Assembly (NCBI RefSeq): GCF_943192945.1
Contig: NZ_CALPCE010000004.1
Coordinates: 181,958-245,957 of the forward strand
Source: Anaerocaecibacter muris
Lineage (GTDB): Bacteria > Bacillota > Clostridia > Christensenellales > Pumilibacteraceae
Length of the DNA stretch: 64,000 nucleotides
Reading direction: 5' to 3'
Part shown: positions 28,191-36,670 of the stretch, in pieces
Layout of the letters: each line of letters starts with the position of its first letter
How positions within the stretch are numbered: the first letter of the stretch is position 1
Notes under the pieces: generated by a model
Database searches by the model: none
What the model saw: the letters and a program-made list of their open reading frames with translations, nothing else
Told to the model about the DNA's origin: nothing
Translations under genes and position numbers: made by a program

Positions 28191-29069
28191 TTATGCTTTG
28201 TAGTTTTGTTCCAAATAAGCGAGCATGTTCTCCAACCGACTTAAATCGTCGGGGGTGTAGTAGTCTATAAATATACGCCCTTTATTGTCGTTGCCGAGCA
28301 AAGAAACCTTTGTTCCGAACGTGCGTTGCATGCGCACCACCATATCTTTAAGTTCGAGACTTTGTTTAACGGGTTCGACTTTCTTTTTGGGGCTTATGGT
28401 GTTTTTAACCAGTTTTTCAAACTCGCGCACGCTCATTTTGTCGTCGCGGCCTTTTTCGGCAAGCTCCCATTGCAACGCAGGGTCTGCAACTACTACCAAA
28501 CAGCGCGCATGCCCCGCGGATAGGTGTCCGCTTTCCACAAGTTTTTGCACCGCTTCGCTCAAATCCATAAGGCGGAGTAGGTTGGCGACCGTCGGGCGGG
28601 CTTTTCCTATGCGTTCCGCAGCTTCCTCTTGCGTGTAGCCGTAATCGTCCATAAGTTTCTTTATGGCACGGGCGACTTCCATGGGGTTCAAGTCCTCGCG
28701 CTGGATATTTTCTATAAGCGACAGCTCGTCGATTTGCACGGGAGTGCACTCGCGGACGCATACGGGCACGGACACAAGCCCTGCGGCGGTTGCCGCTCTG
28801 TACCGTCTTTCGCCCGCAATAATCATATATTTGCCGTCGGGTCGCGGCGTAACGATTAGCGGAGTTATTATACCGTGTTTCTTAATGCTTTCCACAAGCG
28901 CGGATAACGCAACGTCGTCGAACTGTTTGCGCGGTTGGTCTATGTTTGGCACAATGTTTGACAACAACATTTCCGAGGTTTCTGCCGAACCGATGACCGA
29001 TTCTTCCTCTATATCGCTCAACAACGCGCCGAGCCCTCTGCCAAGACCGCCTTTTCTGATAGGTGACAT
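28191..29069 (-). CDS. parB: chromosome partitioning protein ParB
   Basis: A 292-residue CTP-dependent DNA clamp that loads at parS. It opens with MSPIRKGGLGRGLGALLSD, then the GERRYRAA box and IENIQREDLNPMEVA, a helix-turn-helix region (YTQEEAAERIGKARPTVANLLRL) and a C-terminal dimerisation part. The ATG at 29069 is chosen over longer readings because it follows GGAGA and gives the canonical N-terminus, which in other ParBs contacts ParA. No parA/soj lies next to it; the divergent neighbour is a hydrolase-like gene. Three parS sites follow its stop codon. Confidence 0.96.
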   Translation of the reverse strand: MSPIRKGGLGRGLGALLSDIEEESVIGSAETSEMLLSNIVPNIDQPRKQFDDVALSALVESIKKHGIITPLIVTPRPDGKYMIIAGERRYRAATAAGLVSVPVCVRECTPVQIDELSLIENIQREDLNPMEVARAIKKLMDDYGYTQEEAAERIGKARPTVANLLRLMDLSEAVQKLVESGHLSAGHARCLVVVADPALQWELAEKGRDDKMSVREFEKLVKNTISPKKKVEPVKQSLELKDMVVRMQRTFGTKVSLLGNDNKGRIFIDYYTPDDLSRLENMLAYLEQNYKA

Positions 29070-29096
29070 AATATTCTCCGTCAAAGTTTTTTTTCT

Positions 29097-29125
29097 ATTA
29101 TATACGGCGCAAGCAAAAAAGTCAA
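29097..29125 (-). promoter_or_regulatory. parB promoter
   Basis: Minus-strand TTGACT (29125-29120) and TATAAT (29102-29097), 17 bp spacer, directly upstream of the parB ribosome binding site. Confidence 0.7.
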
Positions 29126-29277
29126 GCAAAACCGTAAAATCCGTATTAGTGCTTAATTTTTTTGCGTTGCAAATATTTCGACACAAGCTGTCAAATATTT
29201 TGGCGTTTAAGCGTATTTTGTGCCGAAATCGGACGGATTAAGTCATATATAAACGAATACGCCTTTGCGCTTATTGC

Positions 29278-29306
29278 TTGACAAAAATCGGGCAATGGTA
29301 TATAAT
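29278..29306 (+). promoter_or_regulatory. consensus promoter of the hydrolase-lepB-degV-rsmG operon
   Basis: TTGACA at 29278-29283 and TATAAT at 29301-29306 with a 17 bp spacer, full consensus in both boxes. It overlaps a longer open frame beginning with TTG at 29278, which argues that frame's start is too early and that translation starts at 29338. Confidence 0.85.
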
Positions 29307-29337
29307 ACTTAAAATTCAGCTATCGGGAGCGGCGGCT

Positions 29338-30909
29338 TTGGAAATTACAAGCCCTAACAGCTTATGGAAAGAATACGACGTTGCGGCACTTCCGCTTAAT
29401 ATATCGTACCTTTCCGAAAAATGCGAGGACGGCGCGTGCGTCAAAGAACTGTATTTCGACGGTTATACCACCGTTGACGGCAGGACGCGCGTTTTTATTA
29501 AAATTCTCGAAAATCCCGAAGCCAAGGGCGTTATTTTATATTTGCCCGACGTAAACGGCGGCGGGAACGACCCTCTGATTAAATCGCTGTACGACAGCGG
29601 TTACACCGTTGCCGCGCTCGACTACCTCGGCGCGACCGAGCGCACAGCGCACTATACGCTTTATCCCAAATCGCTGTCGCAATGCAACTGCCGCGGATTA
29701 AACGAATTTACCGCAACGGACGACACCAAAGCGGGACCGTGGTATATATGGACGTGCATATCCCGACGGGCGATAAAACTGTTGCGCGAAAAGTACGAAA
29801 AAAACATTTTCGCCGTGGGCGTGGGTCTGGGCGGCAGTACGGTTTACAAACTGTCCGTGTTTGACGACGGGCTTATCGCTTGCGCGACGTTGTTAAATAT
29901 AATTCCCAACGTTAAGGGCGAGGGCAATGCGCTTATCAACTATCACGCGTCGCTCGATAACAGCGCATACGCGCCGTTCTGCCGCATACCGTTTTTTATG
30001 GCTGTTTCTTCCAACGACGAGGACGGGTCGCTCGACGACATGTCGGAGCTGGCGGAAAACACCAATTCGTTAAGCCTGTTCCGCATTGTCGAACGCGCGT
30101 TTTCGGGCGGAATTAAAGCCGTTTACGGCGACGTCGATAAATTCTTTACGGCGCACGCGAACAACGCCGCAAACTTCGACTTCCCCGAAATCACCGCGTC
30201 CAATTCGGAAGGAAGTTTATATTTTAATATCAACGCTAACGAACAGGCGCTGTCAACTACCGCGCCGCCTAAACTGTATGTATCCTTTTGCATAGAGGAA
30301 ATACCGTACAGAAACTGGATGAATATACCTATAATCAGCCTGGGCGGCGGCAAGTTTATGTCTCATATAAACGTATGTCAAAACAACAAGCCGATAAACG
30401 CGTTTATAAATACGCAAAATGACGACGGTATAACACAGTCCTCGGCTTTACTTTCAATAATGCCCAAAACGCTGGGCGTTAAGGCGCGCGACGGCATAGC
30501 GCACAGAAAAATTTATGACGGAAGTATGGGCAAAGACGGTTGGACGTCGCGCGACGGCGGCACGGTCAGTCTTGTAAAGGGTCCGTATGACATAGACGGC
30601 GTTACTTGCGACACTAAATCCATACTCACATTTAAACCGGGCGATCCTTTATTCAAGGTTTCGGCGGATACGCTTCTGCAAATTATGATAAGCGGCGAGC
30701 CTCAACTCGTTTGCGTCACGGTCAGCGACAAAGAACACTCGTACAGCAGTCGCGTGGAAATCAAAAATTCGGACGATTGGCACAAGTTTTCGCTTGCGCA
30801 TATCAATTTCAAAGGCGATTTCGGACCGTTGCCCGATTGGTCGCGCATAATGACTCTCGAATTTTACGCAGAGCAAAAACTCGTTATCGGATCGGTATTG
30901 TGGGTGTAG
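29338..30909 (+). CDS. alpha/beta-hydrolase-like protein with altered nucleophile elbow
   Basis: A 523-residue protein. The N-terminal 290 residues look like an alpha/beta hydrolase of the acetyl-xylan-esterase type (GVILYLPDVNGGG, SGYTVAALDYLG, IPFFMAVSSNDEDGS). The nucleophile elbow reads GVGLG (residues 161-165), with glycine where Ser/Asp/Cys is expected, so hydrolase activity is doubtful. The C-terminal part is beta-rich and unrecognised. The start is TTG at 29338, eight bases after GGGAG; an earlier TTG would lie inside the promoter. First gene of an operon, four bases before lepB. No signal peptide. Function unknown. Confidence 0.7.
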   Translation: MEITSPNSLWKEYDVAALPLNISYLSEKCEDGACVKELYFDGYTTVDGRTRVFIKILENPEAKGVILYLPDVNGGGNDPLIKSLYDSGYTVAALDYLGATERTAHYTLYPKSLSQCNCRGLNEFTATDDTKAGPWYIWTCISRRAIKLLREKYEKNIFAVGVGLGGSTVYKLSVFDDGLIACATLLNIIPNVKGEGNALINYHASLDNSAYAPFCRIPFFMAVSSNDEDGSLDDMSELAENTNSLSLFRIVERAFSGGIKAVYGDVDKFFTAHANNAANFDFPEITASNSEGSLYFNINANEQALSTTAPPKLYVSFCIEEIPYRNWMNIPIISLGGGKFMSHINVCQNNKPINAFINTQNDDGITQSSALLSIMPKTLGVKARDGIAHRKIYDGSMGKDGWTSRDGGTVSLVKGPYDIDGVTCDTKSILTFKPGDPLFKVSADTLLQIMISGEPQLVCVTVSDKEHSYSSRVEIKNSDDWHKFSLAHINFKGDFGPLPDWSRIMTLEFYAEQKLVIGSVLWV

Positions 30910-30913
30910 CGAT

Positions 30914-31567
30914 ATGAACAGCGAAATAAATCGCGGCGAAACGCTTTTAAATCAAAAAAAATCGGCGTTTTTGGACGCATCGCTATACGCGCTTATTTTC
31001 CTGCTGTTAGGTTTTATAGTGTTTTTCTACTTCCTGTCGTTCGTGCCGATTACGGGCGAAAGCATGGAAAACACAATGTACGACAAACAGTATTGCCTTG
31101 TCTTACGCAAGTGTTTCGACGTCGAACGCGGCGATATTGTCACTATCGACACGGCTAATAACGGCGAAAAAGAACACCTTATAGTCAAGCGCGTCGTCGG
31201 TACCGCAGGCGACAAACTGGTCTTTATGGTATCGCAAGACAAAAAATTCGTCGATCTGTACCGTTGTAATGCCGATGGTTCCTACTTCCAAAAGATAAAC
31301 GAACCGTATATCAAAGAACGCATGAAGGCTTCGTCGCCCGTCTATTCGACAGTTAATTTGTTGCCGCACGACGAAAATCTTACTTCCTTTAATATAAACG
31401 ACCCCGATAACGCATATTTGCTTTCTCAATTATCCGACTATATAATCACGGTTAATCCCAACTGCGTTTATTTCCTCGGCGACAACCGCAATATTTCCCG
31501 TGACAGCAGATATTACGGCATGCGCACTCTAAATAAAGTTACGGCAAAAGTCCTGTGCGTGCTCTGA
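30914..31567 (+). CDS. lepB: signal peptidase I
   Basis: A 217-residue membrane-anchored serine protease that removes signal peptides of exported proteins. One N-terminal membrane segment (residues about 21-42) precedes the catalytic GESM motif (Ser50). The general-base lysine is K92 in VKRVVG, and the late signature GDNRNISRDSRYYG is near the C-terminus. It lies four bases after the hydrolase-like gene. The length fits Gram-positive type I signal peptidases. Confidence 0.95.
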   Translation: MNSEINRGETLLNQKKSAFLDASLYALIFLLLGFIVFFYFLSFVPITGESMENTMYDKQYCLVLRKCFDVERGDIVTIDTANNGEKEHLIVKRVVGTAGDKLVFMVSQDKKFVDLYRCNADGSYFQKINEPYIKERMKASSPVYSTVNLLPHDENLTSFNINDPDNAYLLSQLSDYIITVNPNCVYFLGDNRNISRDSRYYGMRTLNKVTAKVLCVL

Positions 31568-31602
31568 TATAACTAATAATTATACTTTTATAAGGTGAAA
31601 TC

Positions 31603-32463
31603 ATGGAAACCAATGTACAAATAACAAGCGACAGCGCGTCCGACCTTAACGACCTGTTCAAAATTCGTAATATAGGCGAAATGCCTTTGTACGTCATGCT
31701 CGGCGAAACGCAATATTTGGATGACATTGACATAAAGCCGTCGCAGATATTCGAGTACTACGAAAAGACAAAAGAGCTTCCAAAGACTGCCGCACGCTCG
31801 ATAGATGACTTTTACGACTTTTTCAAATCATATACCGACCGCAATCTTTCGGTCGTTCATATCGCGATTTCGTCGCAAATATCGGCTACATACGAGCATG
31901 CGTTAATAGCGGCGCAAAAACTGAAAAACGTTTACGTCGTTGACGGTCGATCCTTGTCATCCGGTACGGGACTACTCGCGCTTGCGGCGGCGGATTTACG
32001 CGACAGCGGACTTGACGCGCCGCATATAGTCGAAACAATCGAAGCGCGGAAGAAGGAAGTGCAAGCCTCTTTTATGATCAACACTCTCGACTTTTTATAT
32101 AAAGGCGGCAGGTGCAACGGACTTTCCGCGTTCTTCGGCAAAGCGTTTTCTATTAAGCCGACTTTACAGTTAATCAACGGAAATATAACGGTAGCGCGCA
32201 AGTTTTTGGGTAATTTTAATAAAAACATAATAAAATACGTCGATTACACGCTTCAAAAATACAACCGTCCCGACAAAACGCGCGTGTTTATCACTCATAC
32301 TTATGCCGAAGAAGCGACAGTTGCGGCGGTGCGCGCTCGACTTATCGATTATGGCTTCGCAGATGACAGCATTATAGAAACGTTTGCCGGCTCTACAATC
32401 ACAAGCCACTGCGGAAAAAGCACGCTCGGCATACTTTACATTAACGACGGAAACAAAATTTAA
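31603..32463 (+). CDS. DegV family fatty-acid-binding protein
   Basis: A 286-residue DegV/EDD-fold protein. In Bacillota, family members bind fatty acids, and some (FakB) present them to a fatty acid kinase. The N-terminal ITSDSASDL and the central TGLLALAAADL and INTLDFLYKGGRCNG regions are typical. No fakA neighbour is present, so the FakB role is inference. Its stop overlaps the rsmG start by one base (TAATG). Confidence 0.92.
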   Translation: METNVQITSDSASDLNDLFKIRNIGEMPLYVMLGETQYLDDIDIKPSQIFEYYEKTKELPKTAARSIDDFYDFFKSYTDRNLSVVHIAISSQISATYEHALIAAQKLKNVYVVDGRSLSSGTGLLALAAADLRDSGLDAPHIVETIEARKKEVQASFMINTLDFLYKGGRCNGLSAFFGKAFSIKPTLQLINGNITVARKFLGNFNKNIIKYVDYTLQKYNRPDKTRVFITHTYAEEATVAAVRARLIDYGFADDSIIETFAGSTITSHCGKSTLGILYINDGNKI

Positions 32464-33116
32464 TGGAATCGAACCAACGAAAAATGCTCGAACTGTCGTT
32501 CGGAAGAAGTATATTTAAAACTTTTCTCGAACAAAACGGCTTTACGGACGATAAATTACAAGTTTTCGACCGCCTTACCGAGCTTTATTTAAAAGTCAAC
32601 GCCGTAATCAACATTTCCGCACTTAAAACTTTCGATGACATATATATAAAACACTATCTCGACAGCTTGTTTCCGTACAAATTCTTTGACGGCGAATGTT
32701 GCGACGTCGGTTGCGGCGGCGGATTTCCGTGCTTGCCGCTGGCAATTTCGACGGGCTTAAACTTTGTCGGTATTGACGGAGTAGGAAAAAAAATCACTCT
32801 TATCAAGCTGTGCAACACCGAACTCAACTTAAATAACATTTCCGCAGAGCATACACGCGCGGAAGAACTTGCAAAATCCGATCGCAAATTCGATACCGTA
32901 TGCACTCGCGCACTCGCGGACGCCGATAAAGCGTTGACGTTTTGCGCCCCGCTTGCGCGCCGAAACGGAAAAATCCTGCTTTACAAAACTCAAAACGACG
33001 TCGCCGCCAAGCCCGCCATTGCCGAAAAACAAAAAGTTAAGTTGATTGAAACTTACGATTATACGTTATCGGGCACTAATATAAACAGACGGCTGTTCGT
33101 ATATGAAAAACTATAA
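32463..33116 (+). CDS. rsmG: 16S rRNA (guanine527-N7)-methyltransferase RsmG
   Basis: A 217-residue SAM-dependent methyltransferase that modifies G527 of 16S rRNA. The glycine-rich SAM loop DVGCGGGFPC is at residues 81-90, preceded by the family segment NAVINISAL and HYLDSLFP, and followed by ICTRALAD-like text (VCTRALADADKAL). In many Bacillota rsmG follows mnmE-mnmG near oriC. Here it precedes mnmE, across a 305 bp gap, and mnmG is absent. Confidence 0.95.
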   Translation: MESNQRKMLELSFGRSIFKTFLEQNGFTDDKLQVFDRLTELYLKVNAVINISALKTFDDIYIKHYLDSLFPYKFFDGECCDVGCGGGFPCLPLAISTGLNFVGIDGVGKKITLIKLCNTELNLNNISAEHTRAEELAKSDRKFDTVCTRALADADKALTFCAPLARRNGKILLYKTQNDVAAKPAIAEKQKVKLIETYDYTLSGTNINRRLFVYEKL

Positions 33117-33421
33117 CCGTATGTAGTGATATTATATATATTATATTTTATAGAGTATAGGTTAGTAAGCAGTGTATAAATGTTCAAATCTTTCCTTTTC
33201 TACTATATTTAGCGCACGGCAAGTTCGGTTAATACAATAAGCCGAAACGCTTATAAAACAAAACATGTACACAACACGGCGATTATTAAACTTTCGGCGG
33301 TGTATAAAAAATAGGTTGTGAACAAGCGCGAAAATAAAACAATTTAACACCGCGAAAAAGACAGAAAATGCGGGTTATAAACAGTAAAAACAATCACTTA
33401 TAAACATCAAGTGCAAATCTT
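33117..33421. other. AT-rich gap with DnaA-box-like sites (possible origin region)
   Basis: No gene. An almost pure A/T tract lies at 33128-33152. Five 9-mers sit one mismatch from the relaxed DnaA box TTWTNCACA: TTATACACT (33171-33179, minus), TTATACACC (33299-33307, minus), TTGTTCACA (33317-33325, minus), TTATAAACA (33375-33383) and TTATAAACA (33398-33406). With the nearby strand switch and parS, this is a candidate oriC, not a proven one. Confidence 0.35.
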
Positions 33422-34759
33422 ATGAACAAAATCGACAATCACAACGGAATAATTGTTGCGCTCGCCACGCCTTACGGAAAGTCGGCGGTCGCAATAATAA
33501 GAATAAGCGGCGAAGGAAGTATAGAGCTTGCGCAACGCTATTTGTCGCGCGCTTTGAAAGTCGGCGTAATAGAATATAACGTGTTCAAAGCTGATAAATT
33601 CGAGGAAAAATTGATGGCGGCTTGCTACAAAGCGCCCAAATCATATTCCGGAGAAGAAACAGTGGAGCTTTTTCCGCACGGGAATATGACTATTTGCGAC
33701 GGGATTATCGAAACGCTGATAAAAGGCGGAGCTAGGACGGCGGAACGCGGTGAGTTTACGAAACGCGCGTTGGAAAATGGGAAGCTGGATTTAATGCAAT
33801 GCGAGGCGCTTGCCGATATTATCGATGCGCAGACGACCGAACAGTTGAATTACGGCAATAAGAGGTATGACGGCGGGTTTAAATCACTGGAAACAGCCGA
33901 AAAAACACTGAACAAAGCGTTAAGCTCGGTAGAAGCGGTGTTACATTACGGCGACGAAATGGAAGAAAACGAAATAGACGAAGCGGTAATGTCAGACGTT
34001 TTCGGCTCAATCGATAGTGTAATAAAAGCGCTTAATGAGGAAGTAAATGGTTATGTCGGCGGCAAAATTGTCAACGACGGGTTTAAAGTTGCGCTTATCG
34101 GCGCACCTAACGTCGGCAAATCTACTTTATTAAATGTTTTAACGGACAGCGAAAGAGCTATCGTTACGCCCATTGCGGGGACGACGCGCGACACTGTTGA
34201 CGGAAATTATATATATAAAGATCGTAAGTTTACCGTAGTCGATACGGCAGGATTGAACGTCAATACGTCCGACGAAGTGGAAAAAATAGGTATACAGCGC
34301 GCTGTAAAGGCGGCTGAACAGGCGGACGCGGTGCTTTTTGTGACAGATAACGCGTGCGTCGAGCCGAATTTGGCGTGCAAAGTAAAGAATTTGACAGTGT
34401 TGGTAAATAAATGCGACGGCGAAAAAGATGTCGGCGCGCAGTATAATAAATGTTCCGACGGCAATAAAATTAGAATAAGCGCCAAAAACAAGGTAAATAT
34501 AACAGCTGTCAAGCAAAAGTTGTACGACCTTTGCCCCAAGGATTACGGCGCGATATGCAATCACAGACAGTATGCGTGCGCAATGCGTTGTTTAAACAGT
34601 CTGAACGAAGCAAAAAGAGAAAGTGCGGGCGCGCAAAGTCTTGAAATCGTCGCGGCGTTGCTTTACGAAGCGTATTCCGCGATAACCGAACTGTACGGCG
34701 AACAAGCCGACGAAAAAGTGCTCGATTCCGTGTTCCAACGGTTCTGTGTGGGTAAGTAG
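33422..34759 (+). CDS. mnmE: tRNA modification GTPase MnmE
   Basis: A 445-residue GTPase which, with MnmG, modifies the wobble uridine of certain tRNAs. The N-terminal formyl-THF-binding region includes [23 protein letters not shown]. The G1 loop GAPNVGKST lies near residue 225, and GTTRDTVDG and DTAGL follow. The protein ends in the conserved CVGK (family CxGK), whose cysteine is needed for modification. mnmG is not adjacent. The stop codon is one base before the smpB start. Confidence 0.96.
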   Translation: MNKIDNHNGIIVALATPYGKSAVAIIRISGEGSIELAQRYLSRALKVGVIEYNVFKADKFEEKLMAACYKAPKSYSGEETVELFPHGNMTICDGIIETLIKGGARTAERGEFTKRALENGKLDLMQCEALADIIDAQTTEQLNYGNKRYDGGFKSLETAEKTLNKALSSVEAVLHYGDEMEENEIDEAVMSDVFGSIDSVIKALNEEVNGYVGGKIVNDGFKVALIGAPNVGKSTLLNVLTDSERAIVTPIAGTTRDTVDGNYIYKDRKFTVVDTAGLNVNTSDEVEKIGIQRAVKAAEQADAVLFVTDNACVEPNLACKVKNLTVLVNKCDGEKDVGAQYNKCSDGNKIRISAKNKVNITAVKQKLYDLCPKDYGAICNHRQYACAMRCLNSLNEAKRESAGAQSLEIVAALLYEAYSAITELYGEQADEKVLDSVFQRFCVGK

Positions 34760-34760
34760 C

Positions 34761-35267
34761 ATGAAAAGTAAAACCGAACGTAAAAATAAAAAAGCCCAAA
34801 CCGTCGCAAAAAAGCAAACCGACAAGACGGTAGCGGTAAATAAAAAAGCCGTATTCGATTACTTCTTTGAAGAAACGGTCGAAGCCGGTATCGCGCTCGA
34901 AGGATCGGAAGTCAAATCGGTCAAAAAAGGCGACGTGTCGTTGCGCGACAGCTTTTGCCATATCGAAAACGGCAATTTGGAATTGAAAAACTGTCAGATT
35001 TCGCCTTATGCAAATGTGGGTGCGTTTCCGCCCGACCCGCGCAGGTCAAGACGACTGTTGTTGCATAAATCGCAACTGTCGCGGTTGGCGGCAAAAGCCG
35101 CGGAAAAAGGCTACACGATAGTGCCCGTTAAAATGTACTTTCGCGGCAGGTTCGTCAAAGTCGAGCTTGCGCTCGCCAAAGGCAAAAAGAATTACGAAAA
35201 GAAACAGGTAAAAAAAGAACGCGATATAAACCGCACCGCCCAACGCGAAATCAACGGGCGATATTAA
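34761..35267 (+). CDS. smpB: SsrA-binding protein SmpB
   Basis: A 168-residue RNA-binding protein that partners tmRNA in rescuing stalled ribosomes. The core starts around AVFDYFFEETVEAGIALEGSEVKS and runs to the basic tail KKNYEKKQVKKERDINR. The N-terminal 30 residues are an unusual lysine-rich extension (MKSKTERKNKKAQTVAKK). It begins one base after the mnmE stop. No tmRNA gene was found nearby. A terminator follows. Confidence 0.95.
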   Translation: MKSKTERKNKKAQTVAKKQTDKTVAVNKKAVFDYFFEETVEAGIALEGSEVKSVKKGDVSLRDSFCHIENGNLELKNCQISPYANVGAFPPDPRRSRRLLLHKSQLSRLAAKAAEKGYTIVPVKMYFRGRFVKVELALAKGKKNYEKKQVKKERDINRTAQREINGRY

Positions 35268-35305
35268 CCGCAATCGCGTTGTCAAGTAATAACGTAAAAA
35301 GAAAT

Positions 35306-35336
35306 CCGTCCGATAAAATATATCGGGCGGCTTTTA
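35306..35336 (+). terminator. intrinsic terminator of mnmE-smpB
   Basis: Stem CCGTCCGATA/TATCGGGCGG (one G-U pair) with an AAATA loop and a short T run. Confidence 0.8.
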
Positions 35337-35350
35337 ATTGCCCCGAAAAC

Positions 35351-35443
35351 GGCGATTTCTAACGGAATTTTACATGTAGAAAGGAAAACATTATATACCC
35401 CGACGTTACACTAAACCGACGGTTTAGTAAATCAAGATTTTTT
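35351..35443 (-). repeat. palindromic repeat element, copy C
   Basis: Inverted relative to copies A and B. It starts GGCGATTTCTAACGGAATTT, has the palindrome CTAAACCG-A-CGGTTTAG at 35411-35427, and ends near AATCAAGATTTTTT. It lies between smpB and a small membrane protein gene; the gap 35268-35679 otherwise holds the smpB terminator and a promoter. Confidence 0.8.
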
Positions 35444-35541
35444 ACATTTTGTATATTGTACGAAATTTTCTGCGCGGTGAGAAAAAGCGCAATTTTGCGA
35501 TCGAATCAACGCCGACGGTAAAAATCGAGCAGGCGGCGGAC

Positions 35542-35570
35542 TTGACATAAGTCAGCGCGTTTTGTATAAT
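35542..35570 (+). promoter_or_regulatory. consensus promoter of the small membrane protein gene
   Basis: TTGACA at 35542-35547 and TATAAT at 35565-35570, 17 bp apart, giving a leader of about 100 nt before the start at 35680. Confidence 0.85.
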
Positions 35571-35679
35571 AATAAGGACAGCGGCGCGAACGGGTTGCGA
35601 CATGTAAATACCGCAGGCACAACGCAGTCGCGCTCGACGGAAACAGCCCGAGCGGAAAAGCAAAAGAAAAGGAGCAATC

Positions 35680-36000
35680 ATGACAGAATTTTTATCGAAC
35701 GCGTTTAACGATCCGAGCAATCCTTGGTACTACGTAATCGGACTGTTGTTCTTGGCGCTTATATTCGGCGCGCTTGCCGTCTATATTATATTGACCAATA
35801 AAAACAAAAAGAAGACGAGCGGCGGCAAGAGCGAGGAACAACAGGAAAATAACGCCGAGGATGTAAAGAACGAAGCAAGCGAAGCGGACGGTGGCAACGA
35901 TAGCGCAAAAGACCATGCCGAACAGAACGTTCCGACCGATAACGAAGCTGATAAAAAAGAAAACGGCGAACAAGCCAAAGTTAAAAAAGACAACGAATAA
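35680..36000 (+). CDS. small single-pass membrane protein with acidic tail
   Basis: A 106-residue protein. One transmembrane segment lies at about residues 17-39 (YYVIGLLFLALIFGALAVYI), followed by a lysine patch and a long hydrophilic tail rich in Glu, Asp, Asn and Lys. The layout resembles many small uncharacterised membrane proteins of clostridia, and no function can be assigned. Strong AAAAGGAG site, consensus promoter, own terminator: a well-expressed monocistronic gene. It is flanked by palindromic repeat copies C and D. Confidence 0.8.
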   Translation: MTEFLSNAFNDPSNPWYYVIGLLFLALIFGALAVYIILTNKNKKKTSGGKSEEQQENNAEDVKNEASEADGGNDSAKDHAEQNVPTDNEADKKENGEQAKVKKDNE

Positions 36001-36006
36001 TCTAAC

Positions 36007-36042
36007 AAAAAGCAAAGCGAAAAATTACCGCTTTGCTTTTTT
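36007..36042 (+). terminator. intrinsic terminator of the small membrane protein gene
   Basis: Long stem AAAAGCAAAGCG/CGCTTTGCTTTT with a T run immediately after the stop codon. Confidence 0.88.
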
Positions 36043-36074
36043 AATGTAATTTAATAATAGATAGACGTTATCAC

Positions 36075-36160
36075 TCGGAAAATCACATGTGGAGTAAAAT
36101 TTTCGTATACCCCCGACGTTACACTAAACCGTCGGTTTAGTAAATCATGATTTTTAACAA
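36075..36160 (-). repeat. palindromic repeat element, copy D
   Basis: The palindrome CTAAACCG-T-CGGTTTAG is at 36124-36140, preceded by CCCCCGACGTTACA as in copy C and followed by TAAATCATGATTTTTAACA. The distal end (GGCGATTTC...) is degenerate. The gap 36001-36320 holds this element and the preceding terminator only. Confidence 0.75.
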
Positions 36161-36320
36161 TATGTTTAACGCAAGAATTAGCGGCGTTGAGTAAAAGTCG
36201 GAGTGTGCCGAAACATTTTGCGCACAAAAAAGTTTGCGCGAATTTAGTATTTGAGAGTATAAACCGCAACGGTGGCGACCATACTATTACTGCGTAAGAA
36301 AATTAACAAGGGAGGAAAAA

Positions 36321-36476
36321 ATGGCTAATACGAAAAAGGCTTCTACGCCTAACAAGAGCGGCGCGCGTTGCTGCAGCTCCAAAAAGTCGGAAAGCGGCGT
36401 TCAGGCTAGCGGCACCACTACCAAGAACAGCAAGACCACTCGCACGCAAAGCAAAAAGACCGGAACAACGAAATAA
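36321..36476 (+). CDS. 51-residue basic, Ser/Thr/Lys-rich small protein
   Basis: ATG at 36321 follows the strong site GGGAGG. The 51 codons give a very basic peptide rich in Lys, Ser and Thr, with a central vicinal cysteine pair (GARCCSSKK) and no hydrophobic segment. A stem-loop terminator lies 50 bases downstream. Composition resembles small nucleic-acid-binding or intrinsically disordered proteins. I do not recognise it; coding status rests on the ribosome binding site, codon use like its neighbours, and the terminator. Confidence 0.6.
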   Translation: MANTKKASTPNKSGARCCSSKKSESGVQASGTTTKNSKTTRTQSKKTGTTK

Positions 36477-36527
36477 GTTCCATTAAGCAGAATTTAAGTA
36501 ACTACATCTTCAATTAAATTTTTACGC

Positions 36528-36564
36528 AACCGAAAATCCGAACGATATCCTCGCTCGGTTTTTT
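36528..36564 (+). terminator. intrinsic terminator after the 51-residue gene
   Basis: AACCGA (36528-36533) pairs with TCGGTT (36555-36560), and the T run ends at 36564. Confidence 0.65.
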
Positions 36565-36670
36565 GGCATTTTTGTAATTTAATAAATTAAATATTTTTAT
36601 AAAAAGTGAAAAAATAATGCAGTACATTGCAAAATACGTAAAAAATGTATAATAAATAAATGTATAATAA

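Noticed and set aside
29278..29337. Earlier TTG start for the hydrolase-like gene
   Set aside because: These bases are a full-consensus promoter; transcription begins after them, and a TTG at 29338 has a properly spaced GGGAG.
35268..35680. Possible tmRNA gene next to smpB
   Set aside because: No tRNA-like ends, no tag reading frame and no conserved tmRNA start sequence were found; the stretch holds a terminator, a palindromic repeat and a promoter.
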